In this document: positions 50,959-60,691 of the stretch, one piece after another
Layout of the letters: each line of letters begins with the position of its first letter
Position numbering within the stretch: position 1 is the first letter of the stretch
Assembly (NCBI GenBank): GCA_024690965.1
Contig: JAILOG010000001.1
Location: 124,001 to 188,000, forward strand
Direction of reading: 5' to 3'
DNA length: 64,000 bases
From: Clostridiales bacterium
GTDB taxonomy: Bacteria; Bacillota; Clostridia; Oscillospirales; Acutalibacteraceae
Made by a program: the position numbers and the translations under genes
Notes under the pieces: model-generated
What the model was told of the DNA's origin: nothing
What the model saw: the letters and a program-made list of their open reading frames with translations, nothing else
The model's database searches: none

Positions 50959-53900
50959 ATGAAAAAAATAACCGCCATATTTCTTGCACTTATGATGATT
51001 TTATCAGCAACCGTAAGTGTAAACGCCGAAACGGTAAACGACGTTTTTAAAACAGAAAAATCACAATTTGAGACTGTTCTTACCGCAACGGTAGACAGCC
51101 GTCATGAAACCGGTTCTCTCAGGGGTTTGAATACAAATTCAAAAAACGCTCCTCGAGGAGAAACATCGACCTTTGACTGCGGATCAATCGCAAACACGGT
51201 TACAGCGGTATTTGATGACAGCACAGGAACTCTTACGATCAGCGGTACGGGTTCAATGAAAGACTACAGCTCAAACAATGTACCGTGGATAAGCATAACA
51301 GACGAAATTAAAAAGGTTGTTATTAACAGCGGAGTAACTTCCGTAGGCAGTTATTCTTTCAACAATTGCGGTAATTTAACTTCCGTGACAATTCCGGACG
51401 GTGTAACAAGGATCGGCGACGACGCTTTCCGAAATTGCGGCGGCCTGACATCTGTAAATATTCCCGGCAGTGTAAGGTTCATGAGTAACAACACATTTCA
51501 GAATTGCAAAAGCTTGACATCCATAACAATACCCGGCAGTGTAACAGCAATCGGCAACAGTGTTTTTTCCGGCTGCAGCGGTTTAACTACCGTAGTAATA
51601 CCGAACAGTATAACATCAATAGGCAACTATGCTTTTCAAAATTGCAGCGGCTTAACATCCTTAACAATACCGTCAAGCGTAACATCGGTAGGCTATGCTG
51701 CTTTTCAATATTGCAGCGGCTTAACATCCTTAACAATACCCGAAAATGTAACCTCACTCGGCAATTATGCTTTCAGCGATTGTGCCGGATTAACATCTTT
51801 GACAATAAAAAACGGTGTAACGTCAATAGGTAATTCAACTTTCCGTAACTGCAAAAACTTAACATCTCTTACTATACCGGGCAGCGTAACATCGATAGGT
51901 GATTCGGCTTTCCGTGATTGTACCGGCTTGACATCATTGACGATATTAAGCGGTGTAGAATCAATCGGCAGTAACGCTTTTACAAATTGCAACGCGTTAA
52001 CATCCGTAACTATACCGGGCAGCGTAACGTCGATAGCCAACTACGCTTTTTGGGATTCATACGAAAAGCGCAGAACAATTTTTTATTTAGTGAGTAACGG
52101 CAGTTACACGGTAGGCTCTTACGCGTTTGGTGACGACGATATATTAGTGGGATATAACCCGTCGGGTATATATGACTATTGCAATAGTACCCGTTCGTTG
52201 AATCGCTTTAAACAATACGGTACCAGTTATCCCGTTGCTCTTAATGCAAATGGCGGCGCGTGGCCTTTAGGCACTCCCGCAACCATAAACAAAACAGTGG
52301 GAACAAACGCTTCGTTGCCTTTAATCAGCGGAGAAAACTACGTTTTCTTAGGTTGGGCTGAAAGTGCTTCCGCACAGGCAGATGATGTAGTATTCTATAA
52401 CACATTAACAGAAACTACCGCAACAGAATTGTATGCGGTTTGGTATAAAAACAAATACACCGTAACATACGCCGCGGGGGGCAACGATGTTGAAAATATG
52501 CCGTCTCAAACCACATATACAAAAACCTACGGCACACCTCTTGCCGTTGTTACACAGGAGCCTGCAAAAAACGGTTATGTATTCGCTGGTTGGTCAGAAG
52601 ATCAAACCCAAAAAACTCCGGGCTATTTTGCAGGGGATTATATCACAAAAGAATCGAGATCCAACATAACCTTGTATCCTGTTTGGTCTCTCTTAACACA
52701 AAAAGATACACTTTCTTTTGAGTTGTTTGATCAAAGCCATTGGTGTCCTTATCACTCTGACTATATGCCGATGGTTGCAATGAATTTAGACACCGACGGC
52801 ACTCCCGTAAACCGTGACACAGACTCTCCCTCAAACGAGAAATACTTTAAAATATGGACAAATGACACCGATACAAGATCGCCTTACACCACATCTTATT
52901 ATAACGATACTGGCTCATTCTTACTGATGAACGAATCAACAGGCGATTACTACTTTAACAGCGGCACAAGGAAGGCATTCTTTGTTCCCTCAAAGAACGA
53001 TTACAGGGTATTCGCTTCGGGCGGACAATTCTTACCTCTTAACACCCCCGGTGAACCTGATAATTTTTATTTCAGTCTCAGCGTGCGCGGCGATTTTGTA
53101 ATGCCGATAAACGGTCAGGTTCAGTATAATAACACTTTAAGGCCCATGAAGTATACTTTCAGCGGAGATGATCTCGTTTATATTTTTATCGACGGTGTTA
53201 AAGTATTAAATGCGGGCTCCGGAAACAAAACTTCAACGTATATTGATTTTTCTACGGGCAACATATTAACAGTAGGCGATGACGTTTTAGTAGCAAAAGG
53301 TTCGGGCATTACCGTGCAAACGAACTTAAGAGAGCGTTATGTTCTTGCATACAAAGAGGCTCATCCCGAATGTACGGGAGACAATGATCCCAACCTGCTC
53401 GCTTATTTGCGTCAATATTTTGAAGACGGCAGCAACACCTACAAGTATAAATCCGAACATTCTTTCGCGATGTTTTATGCCGAATCACACGGACTTACAA
53501 GCAACATTAACGTACAATTTAATATTCCGTTTACAGGCACGCACAACCTTGTAATTGACCCCAACGGCGGTGAATATGAAGGTTCTTCGGATACAAAAAC
53601 AGTCGCGCTTGAATACACCGAAACATATAACCTTTTAGATCCGACTACCGACAGAGACAAATATATTTTCTCGGGCTGGACAATAACAGGTCCCGGAGCT
53701 GAATTTGACTCTGATACCAAAACCTTTACGATGGGCTACGGCGATACCACCGCAACAGCACAGTGGACGCCCGCGCAACATATGCTTATAGTTGATCCGA
53801 AAGGCGGAGTTTGGAATAATAAAACAATTACCAGTTATATTACCCTTTCTTATAAGCAGAATACCAATGTACCCGACCCTACAAGAACGGGATATATATT

Positions 53901-55221
53901 CTCAGGATGGACAATGACACCAACCGATAAAGAGTCTACGCTTACCGGCAAAAAGTTTACAATGGGTACCGCCAACACCTATTTAGACGCTAAGTGGACA
54001 GCGATTGATTATAACATAAGATTTGAACCAAACGGAGGAACATATAAGGGAAGCACATCACCAACAACGGTAACGGTTTCTTTCGGAACGGGCTACGACA
54101 TAGCGGGTGCCTCTAATTATCCCGTACGCACAGGTCACACTTTCCTTGGATGGAAAATGACTTACGCCGCAGGCTCAACACCCAATTATTCACCGACATC
54201 AGGTAGTGTAAGCACAAATACAACCACGGCATATTATTCCACAACGGGTAGCAGAACCGGCATTACACAGCAAAGCGTATTATTGCCCCCTCAGCGCTAC
54301 GCAGATATGAAGTTGTATAATCTCTGTACAATTGGCGGAGATACCGCTATCCTTACCGCACAGTGGAAAATAAACGAACACACGATAACCTATAACGGCG
54401 GCGACGGCATATACAACGGCGAACATTCATATGTTGTAAATGTTGTTTACGATCAGCTTGTTACAATAGATGTAAACAAGTTTGAAAACACGGGTTATGT
54501 ATTTGTCGGTTGGAACACAAAGGAAGACGGCACAGGCGACTATTATGAAGAAAGCTCAACTGTAAGAATGGGCGATGAAGACCTTGTGCTGTACGCGATT
54601 TGGGAAAAAGCCGACTTCTCAATAACATATGTGGGCAACGGAGGCTTAGATAATAACGGTAACGACACCGTAGAAAAATTCTATTCCTTAAAAATGCCTG
54701 CGGAAATAGAAGCCAATATGTTTATCAGAAAAGGTTATGATTTTATTGGCTGGAGCGTTGAAAAGATCACAAAAGAAATTAACGATTCCAATATTAACGA
54801 AATAGATATTTATTCTTTCTATCAAAAGGGAGACTATTATCTTGAAGGTGAACCGCTCACATTATACGCTGTTTGGAAAAAAGTCGACAACGGTGAATAT
54901 ATGAACATAACCGATACCGAAAAAACAACAGATACAACAGGTCCGAAAGACAGCGACACTTCGACCGAGAAGGACTCAGATGACACAGACGAGCCTGTAC
55001 CCGATAAGCCTCTCTACGGAGATGTTGACTGCAACGGCAAAGTTACAATGGAAGACGTTGTTGCGTTGCAAAAGATTATGGCAAAGCTTGCGACGCACGA
55101 AGATTACGGCAAAATGTCACGCATCAATTCAGATTGCGTTCACGATGATGTGATTAATATGATGGATGTAACCGAGATCCAAAAATTCCTTGCAAAGCTC
55201 ATACCCGATCTTGACCCGTAA
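50959..55221 (+). CDS. Giant secreted LRR / fibro-slime-like / InlB-repeat protein with dockerin
   Basis: 1,420 residues. Signal peptide 1-23 (ends VNA). A short beta domain (about 70-115) precedes ten or eleven LRR_5 repeats of exactly 23 residues (about 125-365). InlB/Flg_new repeats (about 420-600, e.g. YVFLGWAESASA, YVFAGWSEDQTQ) lead to a fibro-slime/PA14-like domain (about 600-880; FSGDDLVYIFIDGVKVLN, then YIDFSTGNI). Further InlB-type repeats (about 885-1290) contain IFSGWTxxxP and FVGWNTKEDG. A Thr/Asp/Lys linker precedes the dockerin (about 1350-1412; loops DVDCNGKVTMED and DCVHDDVINMMD). TAAGGAGG precedes the ATG. Probably a long surface adhesin held by a cohesin. Confidence 0.9.
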   Translation: MKKITAIFLALMMILSATVSVNAETVNDVFKTEKSQFETVLTATVDSRHETGSLRGLNTNSKNAPRGETSTFDCGSIANTVTAVFDDSTGTLTISGTGSMKDYSSNNVPWISITDEIKKVVINSGVTSVGSYSFNNCGNLTSVTIPDGVTRIGDDAFRNCGGLTSVNIPGSVRFMSNNTFQNCKSLTSITIPGSVTAIGNSVFSGCSGLTTVVIPNSITSIGNYAFQNCSGLTSLTIPSSVTSVGYAAFQYCSGLTSLTIPENVTSLGNYAFSDCAGLTSLTIKNGVTSIGNSTFRNCKNLTSLTIPGSVTSIGDSAFRDCTGLTSLTILSGVESIGSNAFTNCNALTSVTIPGSVTSIANYAFWDSYEKRRTIFYLVSNGSYTVGSYAFGDDDILVGYNPSGIYDYCNSTRSLNRFKQYGTSYPVALNANGGAWPLGTPATINKTVGTNASLPLISGENYVFLGWAESASAQADDVVFYNTLTETTATELYAVWYKNKYTVTYAAGGNDVENMPSQTTYTKTYGTPLAVVTQEPAKNGYVFAGWSEDQTQKTPGYFAGDYITKESRSNITLYPVWSLLTQKDTLSFELFDQSHWCPYHSDYMPMVAMNLDTDGTPVNRDTDSPSNEKYFKIWTNDTDTRSPYTTSYYNDTGSFLLMNESTGDYYFNSGTRKAFFVPSKNDYRVFASGGQFLPLNTPGEPDNFYFSLSVRGDFVMPINGQVQYNNTLRPMKYTFSGDDLVYIFIDGVKVLNAGSGNKTSTYIDFSTGNILTVGDDVLVAKGSGITVQTNLRERYVLAYKEAHPECTGDNDPNLLAYLRQYFEDGSNTYKYKSEHSFAMFYAESHGLTSNINVQFNIPFTGTHNLVIDPNGGEYEGSSDTKTVALEYTETYNLLDPTTDRDKYIFSGWTITGPGAEFDSDTKTFTMGYGDTTATAQWTPAQHMLIVDPKGGVWNNKTITSYITLSYKQNTNVPDPTRTGYIFSGWTMTPTDKESTLTGKKFTMGTANTYLDAKWTAIDYNIRFEPNGGTYKGSTSPTTVTVSFGTGYDIAGASNYPVRTGHTFLGWKMTYAAGSTPNYSPTSGSVSTNTTTAYYSTTGSRTGITQQSVLLPPQRYADMKLYNLCTIGGDTAILTAQWKINEHTITYNGGDGIYNGEHSYVVNVVYDQLVTIDVNKFENTGYVFVGWNTKEDGTGDYYEESSTVRMGDEDLVLYAIWEKADFSITYVGNGGLDNNGNDTVEKFYSLKMPAEIEANMFIRKGYDFIGWSVEKITKEINDSNINEIDIYSFYQKGDYYLEGEPLTLYAVWKKVDNGEYMNITDTEKTTDTTGPKDSDTSTEKDSDDTDEPVPDKPLYGDVDCNGKVTMEDVVALQKIMAKLATHEDYGKMSRINSDCVHDDVINMMDVTEIQKFLAKLIPDLDP
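51340..52040 (+). repeat. 69-bp tandem repeats coding for LRR units
   Basis: About ten imperfect copies of a 69-bp unit (core TTAACATCC.T.ACAATACC then a GGC.AC...GCTTT block). They lie in frame within the 1,420-residue gene and can recombine to change LRR number. Confidence 0.85.
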
Positions 55222-55379
55222 CAAAGCCGTAAAACACAATTAACAAACTAACAAAAGGTCATTGCCTGATAATTTTCAGGCGATGACCTTTACAAATTTA
55301 TACTTGTCTGAAAGTGGAAGACTACGCTTATGTTATCAGCGTGCATAGCGCATCAATAGATTCTTAAGGAGTGCATTTT

Positions 55380-55973
55380 ATGAAAAAATTATTCTCAATT
55401 TTACTATTGGCTTTGCTTATATTATCTTCATTGACTATTAACGCATTTGCAGAAGAAATCGGTTAAGAGGATGTTATTAGGCAAAAGATAGACAGCCGCA
55501 TTGAAGCGTATTTGGAAAATTTAGGCTTGGAAAACTTTGATTTTGTTTACAGGATTAAAGGAAATGTTAATGACTGTGTTATTTTTCACGGTGGCAGTAA
55601 CGCGTATTCTACAGGTTTCTTTTCTCAAGTTATTAACGGGTACCTTATTACTGTTGGCGGGGTTTTCAGCCCGGACAACTTGGGTTGGTATATTTTTGAC
55701 GGTGCAAACATTTACACGCTTAAAGAAGCTGTAGATAAAAGTATATTTAAAATGTCAGATGCTGCTGATATAGTCATCGCAAATCTTTTGGGAGATGTAA
55801 CATTAGATAAAAGAATTGATATGACTGATGTAACAGAGCTTCAAAAATACCTGGCAGGCTTATCAAAATTGGAAGATATGAATTATCCGACTCACGCTTC
55901 CGATGCAGACCAAAACGGAGAGGTTAATATGTATGACGTTGTTATAATCCAGCGTATAATCGCAAAGCTGTAA
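55380..55973 (+). pseudogene. Broken small dockerin gene (in-frame TAA after the signal peptide)
   Basis: ATG 55380 follows AAGGAG and starts a signal peptide (MKKLFSILLLALLILSS, ending AFA). At 55464-55466 a TAA interrupts the frame after EEIG; the same frame then continues to 55973 with EDVIRQKIDSRIEAYLENLG, one copy of the YTLKEA module (about 60-130) and a dockerin with loops DVTLDKRIDMTD and DADQNGEVNMYD. It is a shorter relative of the 11596-12609 gene, lacking one module copy. A recent nonsense change or a sequencing error both fit. A restart at TTG 55512 would give a protein without a signal peptide. Confidence 0.8.
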
Positions 55974-56040
55974 TTATTCAAAAAATAACTCGGCAGTTTC
56001 ATATAATACTGCCGGGTAAAATAACACTGAAAACAAAAAC

Positions 56041-56073
56041 CGGGCATATGAGAGTTTGTTTCTCATATGCCCG
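56041..56073. terminator. Bidirectional terminator (EF-G paralogue / broken dockerin gene)
   Basis: Perfect 13-bp stem CGGGCATATGAGA/TCTCATATGCCCG (56041-56053, 56061-56073) with 7-nt loop; GTTTTTGTTTTC follows on the minus strand and AAATTATTTTG on the plus. Confidence 0.9.
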
Positions 56074-56092
56074 AAATTATTTTGTTATTGAA

Positions 56093-58156
56093 TTACTGCT
56101 CAACCTTTGATTCTTCAATTACCTTTTGAGCTACCATTGCGGGTGCGTCCTCATATCTTGTAAATTCAAATGTAAATGTGCCTCTGCCCTGTGTCGTTTG
56201 GCGGATAAACGTTGTAAAGTCGTGCATTTCCGCCATTGGAACTTCGGCTTCAACAACCTGCATACCGTCCTCACCGGGGTTCATACCAAGAACACGTCCG
56301 CGTCTCTTGTTAACCTCGCCCATAACATCGCCCATGTTAGCGTCCGGAACAGTTGCCCTGAGCGTTCCTATAGGCTCAAGCAATGTGGGGTTAGCCATAG
56401 GCATACCGTTCTTATAAGCTATGCTTGCAGCCATTTTAAATGACATTTCAGAGCTGTCAACGGGGTGGTAAGAACCGTCATAAAGTGTTGCCTTTAATCC
56501 TACCATAGGATATCCCGCAAGAGGTCCTTTAAGGATGGATTCTCTCAGTCCCTTTTCAACCGCCGGGAAGAATCCCTTTGGAACGGAACCGCCGACAACT
56601 CTTTCCGCAAACTCCAAGCCCTCGCAATCACAAGGCTCAAACTCTATCCAAACATCACCAAATTGTCCGTGACCGCCTGACTGCTTTTTGTGTCTGCCCT
56701 GAACCTGAACCTTTTTGCGGATAGTCTCTCTGTAAGCTACTTTAGGCGTGTCAAGCGTTACGCCCGTGCCGAATTTGCTCTTTAATTTGCTTACAACAAC
56801 ATCTAAGTGCTGTTCGCCGAGACCGGAAAGTATCATCTGCTTTGTTTCTGTATTTGAATAGAAGGAAATAGAAGGATCTTCTTCCGCGAGACGGGTAAGT
56901 CCTTGCGCTACCTTATCTTCTTCGCCCTTGTTAACGGGAGCAATAGCCATTGAGAAAGAGGGAGCAGGATAATTAACGCCTTTAAGTATAACCTTATCCG
57001 AAGGATTGCACAGAGTATCGCCCGTAACCGTTGCCTGAAGCTTAGCCACACAACCGATATCCCCGGCGCCGATGTATTTTGCTTCTTCCTGCTTTTTGCC
57101 CTTTATTATCATAACCTTGCCGATTCTTTCGGCAGCGCCTGTTCTCATATTAACAAGAGGAGTATCTACAGCGATCTTTCCTCTTATAACCTTAAAGTAA
57201 GAAAGCTTTCCTACAAACGGGTCGGCAACTGTTTTAAACACAACGCACGCAGCGGCGCCGTTTTCGTCAACTTTAACCTCAACTTCGTTTCCGTTGGCGT
57301 CTGTTGCTTTTTCCGAGCCTTTATCGGCAGGTGAAGGCGCAAGCCAAACAATACCTTTAAGTAATTGTCCTATGCCGTATATGCTGAGTGCGTCACCGCT
57401 GAATACGGGATAAATGGAGCCGTCTTTAACGCCCTGTCTGAGACCGGAAATAACTTCTTCTTCGGTAAATTCTTCACCCTCGAAGAATTTCTCCATAAGC
57501 TCTTCGCTTGCCTCCGCGACAGATTCATTAAGCGCGGCGCGCATTTCTTCAAGTCTGTCGCCGAGATCGGGCATTGCTGTTTCTTTAGCTTCGCCTGTGC
57601 TGAACTCGTAAGCCTTGTTCTCAAGCAAATTGATATATATGTCTGCTTTGCCGTCTGCTACGTAAGGCACAACAAGCGGACATACGCCTGTGCCAAATCT
57701 CTCTTTAAGAGCATCAAAAGTATCGTAAAATCTCGCGCTTTCATCGCAGAGTCCGTTTATATAAAACATTTTTGTAAGGCCGAGCTTTGTTGCTGATTTG
57801 TAAGCCTTTTCGGTACCTACGCAAACTCCGTCTTTGCCCGATACAACTATCAAAGCTGTCTCCGCGGCACGCATACCCTCGGAAACTCCGCCTTCAAAGT
57901 CGAAAAGTCCGGGGGTGTCTATAAGGTTTATCTTTGTGTCTTTATATTCAATAGGTGCAACCGCTGTTAAAATAGACGCCTTTCTCTTTATTTCTTCGGG
58001 GTCAAAATCACATACGGTGTTGCCCTCGTTAACTTTACCAAAACGGTCGGTAGCTTTTGTCATATAGAGCATAGCCTCGGCAACAGATGTTTTGCCCGCG
58101 CCGGAGTGGCCTGCCAAAACAATGTTTCTGATATGCTCTGCAGAATAATTTTTCAA
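56093..58156 (-). CDS. Elongation factor G-like GTPase (EF-G II type)
   Basis: 687 residues. All EF-G domains are present: G domain with P-loop AGHSGAGKTS and switch motif IDTPGLFDF, domain II, domain III (LSGLGEQHLDVV), IV (HKKQSGGHGQFGDVWIEFEP) and V (PMAEMHDFTTFIRQTTQGRGTFTFEF). The P-loop GHSGAGKTS in place of AHIDAGKTT and the DG instead of NKMD pattern (YINGLCDESARF) mark the divergent second-type EF-G seen in many Clostridia, whose role is unclear. TTG 58156 is placed 9 nt after GGAAGGGG. It is not next to tuf or rpsL, which also argues against the main EF-G. Confidence 0.9.
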   Translation of the reverse strand: MKNYSAEHIRNIVLAGHSGAGKTSVAEAMLYMTKATDRFGKVNEGNTVCDFDPEEIKRKASILTAVAPIEYKDTKINLIDTPGLFDFEGGVSEGMRAAETALIVVSGKDGVCVGTEKAYKSATKLGLTKMFYINGLCDESARFYDTFDALKERFGTGVCPLVVPYVADGKADIYINLLENKAYEFSTGEAKETAMPDLGDRLEEMRAALNESVAEASEELMEKFFEGEEFTEEEVISGLRQGVKDGSIYPVFSGDALSIYGIGQLLKGIVWLAPSPADKGSEKATDANGNEVEVKVDENGAAACVVFKTVADPFVGKLSYFKVIRGKIAVDTPLVNMRTGAAERIGKVMIIKGKKQEEAKYIGAGDIGCVAKLQATVTGDTLCNPSDKVILKGVNYPAPSFSMAIAPVNKGEEDKVAQGLTRLAEEDPSISFYSNTETKQMILSGLGEQHLDVVVSKLKSKFGTGVTLDTPKVAYRETIRKKVQVQGRHKKQSGGHGQFGDVWIEFEPCDCEGLEFAERVVGGSVPKGFFPAVEKGLRESILKGPLAGYPMVGLKATLYDGSYHPVDSSEMSFKMAASIAYKNGMPMANPTLLEPIGTLRATVPDANMGDVMGEVNKRRGRVLGMNPGEDGMQVVEAEVPMAEMHDFTTFIRQTTQGRGTFTFEFTRYEDAPAMVAQKVIEESKVEQ

Positions 58157-58231
58157 TTCAATTATCCCCTTCCAAATTAAAATAAATATCAACCTTGCCA
58201 CAATATTACTTGTTAAACAACTGACCTATTC

Positions 58232-58260
58232 ATTATATATAAATGTGACGGTAATTTCAA
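58232..58260 (-). promoter_or_regulatory. Promoter of the EF-G-like gene
   Basis: Minus strand: -35 TTGAAA (58260-58255), 17-bp spacer, -10 TATAAT (58237-58232). Confidence 0.75.
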
Positions 58261-58372
58261 TATAAATTTTGCCAAAAGAATAAAATCAGACATTTTAACG
58301 AAAATATTTATATTTTTTTGTACAGTATGTCCATTAAAATGTCGGACCTTGTGTTATTTTGTTTACACAAAT

Positions 58373-58414
58373 CTAAAAAAACACCCAAAGCGTTAACAGC
58401 TTACGCCTTGGGTG
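58373..58414 (-). terminator. guaD terminator
   Basis: Minus strand: CACCCAAGGCGT (58414-58403) pairs with ACGCTTTGGGTG (58393-58382) with one mismatch, then TTTTTTTAG. Confidence 0.9.
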
Positions 58415-58423
58415 AATAAATAT

Positions 58424-59686
58424 TTATTTTATCTGTTTTCCGCGGCAATATATTCTTACAATATTGCTTCTATTTCCCGTGTAAATGAATTTCTCTAATC
58501 TTTCCTCAAGAGTTATTCCGTCAATTGACGTGATATCGCTGTCGTCAATAACAAGCGCGTCGCACTCATACCCTTTCTCAAAGCTGCCCACTTTACCGAA
58601 GAATTTTCCGCCGCCCTTTGTCAGCAAATAAAAGGCTTCCGCAAATGTAAGCGGAGAATATTCTCTGTGACTTACGTGATACATTTTAGACGCGCTCACC
58701 GCCGCCACACACGAAACAGGCATATAAAGCGTATGTCCGCCGCTTATGTCTGAGCCAAGACCTACATCAAGCCCCTCCTGCATATATCTCTTTATCGGGG
58801 CAATACCGCTTGCCAAGTTAAAGTTTGAAAGCGGACAGTGCGCGATAAACGTATTATGCTTTTTGAGCACCTCTATTTCACGGTCGTTATTGTGTATGCA
58901 GTGCGCCATCACCGTGCGGTTGTCGGGCAAAAGCCCGAAATGCTCATAAACCTCTGTAAATGTAGGTATATCCGAGTGAAGCTCTTTTACCCAAGCCACT
59001 TCGTCCACATTTTCGTCAAGGTGAGACTGCACGTGCAAATTGTATTTTTCCGCTATCTCCCCCAGTTTTGTCATGAGCTCGGAAGTAGTGCTGGGAACAA
59101 AACGCGGTGTAAGTATAAACTTAACAAGCGCGTTGTCATCGCCCGAATATTCTTCCGCGAGCATTGTGGTCTCTCTTACCGAGTCCTCATATGTCTCCTG
59201 CAATTCTTCACTGGAATTACGGTCCATATTGACCTTGCCGACATAACCGCCTATGCCGCTTTCTTTCATAAGCTCAATAAGCAGCCTTGTCGCTTCATAA
59301 TGGCGTGAGGCAAAAATGCAGGCGCGTGTTGTACCCGAATTTTTAAGCTCGTCTACGAACAGCTTATAATACTTTTCCGCAAACTTAATATCCGCAAATT
59401 TGCTCTCAAGCGGAAATGTGTATTTTTGAAGCCACGGAAGCAGCTCCTCGCTGTACCCCACGCCCTTGTTAAGCCACTGAGGTGCGTGAAGATGCACATC
59501 CATAAACCCGGGGATTATAAGCTTATCGCCGAAATCCTCAACGAGTGCATTTTTATATTCTTCCGGCAGACTTTCATAAACACCTGCCGATATTTCATCA
59601 TCTATCACAAGATAACTGTGGGGCATTACTTTCAGCTTATTCTTTTCTTCGGCAAAAATAACATTGCCCTTTAAGCATTTAATCAT
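58424..59686 (-). CDS. guaD: Guanine deaminase
   Basis: Converts guanine to xanthine. 420 residues from ATG 59686. Amidohydrolase motifs: PGFMDVHLHAPQ (metal HxH and the guanine-deaminase APQ), the family segment ILTPRFVPSTT, QSHLDEN, MAHCIHN and the metal Asp in VGLGSDISGGH. It leads into the xanthine branch and lies beside arcC, ygeW and ygeY, a set found in anaerobic purine breakdown loci. The start is uncertain: TTG 59722 lies 8 nt after GGAAGGA and would add 12 residues, while ATG 59686 fits the family N-terminus better but needs a hairpin looped out. Confidence 0.9.
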   Translation of the reverse strand: MIKCLKGNVIFAEEKNKLKVMPHSYLVIDDEISAGVYESLPEEYKNALVEDFGDKLIIPGFMDVHLHAPQWLNKGVGYSEELLPWLQKYTFPLESKFADIKFAEKYYKLFVDELKNSGTTRACIFASRHYEATRLLIELMKESGIGGYVGKVNMDRNSSEELQETYEDSVRETTMLAEEYSGDDNALVKFILTPRFVPSTTSELMTKLGEIAEKYNLHVQSHLDENVDEVAWVKELHSDIPTFTEVYEHFGLLPDNRTVMAHCIHNNDREIEVLKKHNTFIAHCPLSNFNLASGIAPIKRYMQEGLDVGLGSDISGGHTLYMPVSCVAAVSASKMYHVSHREYSPLTFAEAFYLLTKGGGKFFGKVGSFEKGYECDALVIDDSDITSIDGITLEERLEKFIYTGNRSNIVRIYCRGKQIK

Positions 59687-59736
59687 AATATTCAGTATTC
59701 GGACGGGCGAAATATGCGCCAATCCGTCTTCCTTCC
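59684..59736 (-). promoter_or_regulatory. Possible split ribosome site with hairpin (guaD)
   Basis: Minus strand: GGAAGGAA (59736-59729), then a hairpin with GGCG/CGCC (59720-59717 with 59709-59706) extended by CGGA/TCCG, then 13 nt to ATG 59686. Ambiguous because TTG 59722 in the stem is itself at normal spacing. Confidence 0.4.
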
Positions 59737-59755
59737 CAATAAAATATAGTTAAAC

Positions 59756-60691
59756 TCAGCTGATTATTCTCGTTCCTGTTTTGCCCTCTATGCCTGCCTT
59801 TGCCTTCTCAAGCAAGGTAATTATAGCTGTTTTTCCGTTGCCGGATTTTACGAATTCAAGCGCAGCCTGAATTTTTGGGAGCATACTTCCCTTTGCGAAA
59901 TGCCCTTCGTCTATGTATTTCTCTGCTTGCTCAATAGTAAGGCTGTCAAGGTCTTGCTGGTTTGGTTTGCCGAAGTTTATCGCTGCCTTTTCAACTGCCG
60001 TAAGAATAATAAGCGAATCTGCGTCAAGCTTTTGAGCAAGCACAGCGCTTGCAAAATCTTTGTCTATTACCGCGGGAACGCCTTTGTAATGCTTATCCTG
60101 CTTAATAACGGGGATTCCTCCGCCTCCGCAGGTGATAACAACATTGTTTTCTTTTATAAGCGCTTTAACAGCGTCTATCTCAACAATATCTGTGGGGTGC
60201 GGAGACGCAACAACTTTTCTGACGCCTCTGCCCGCGTCCTCCATAACAGGTATCCCCGCTTCTTTGCACTCGGCAATCTCTTTATCGGACAAATATCTGC
60301 CAATGGGTTTTGTCGGGTTTTTAAAGCCCTTATCGTTTTCGTCCACAACTACCTGTGTTATAACGGTTGCGACAGGCTTGTTTATGCCTCTCCCCGCAAG
60401 CTCTTCTCTGAGTGCGTTTTGCAGATCGTAGCCTATATATGCCTGGCTCATTGCAACACAAACAGACAACGGCATATTGCCGTATTTCTCGGGTTTTATA
60501 TCGTGCAACGCACCCATCGCCTCGTTTATCATACCAACCTGTGGTCCGTTGCCGTGGGTAACAACTACTTCGTGACCTGCTTCTATAAGGTCTGCTATTG
60601 CCTTTGAAGTTTCCTTTACTGCTGTCATTTGTTCGTTAAGGGTTGAACCTAAAGCGTTTCCTCCCAAAGCAATTACAATTCTTTTAGACAT
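59756..60691 (-). CDS. arcC: Carbamate kinase
   Basis: Makes ATP from carbamoyl phosphate and ADP. 311 residues. MSKRIVIALGGNALG, VVTHGNGPQVGMI, VASPHPTDIVEID and VITCGGGGIPV are the nucleotide and carbamoyl-phosphate binding motifs, and GVPAVIDKDFASAVLA is intact. Placed between a carbamoyltransferase (YgeW) and guaD, it is the energy-yielding step of purine or ureide fermentation rather than arginine deiminase: no arcA is near. AGGAG precedes ATG 60691. Confidence 0.97.
   Translation of the reverse strand: MSKRIVIALGGNALGSTLNEQMTAVKETSKAIADLIEAGHEVVVTHGNGPQVGMINEAMGALHDIKPEKYGNMPLSVCVAMSQAYIGYDLQNALREELAGRGINKPVATVITQVVVDENDKGFKNPTKPIGRYLSDKEIAECKEAGIPVMEDAGRGVRKVVASPHPTDIVEIDAVKALIKENNVVITCGGGGIPVIKQDKHYKGVPAVIDKDFASAVLAQKLDADSLIILTAVEKAAINFGKPNQQDLDSLTIEQAEKYIDEGHFAKGSMLPKIQAALEFVKSGNGKTAIITLLEKAKAGIEGKTGTRIIS

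Noticed and set aside
51340-52040. Regular repeats that might suggest a CRISPR array
   Set aside because: The 69-bp units are imperfect, coding and in frame with LRR repeats; there are no unique spacers and no cas genes.
55464-55466. Selenocysteine or other recoding at the in-frame stop
   Set aside because: The codon is TAA, not TGA, and no downstream recoding hairpin is evident.
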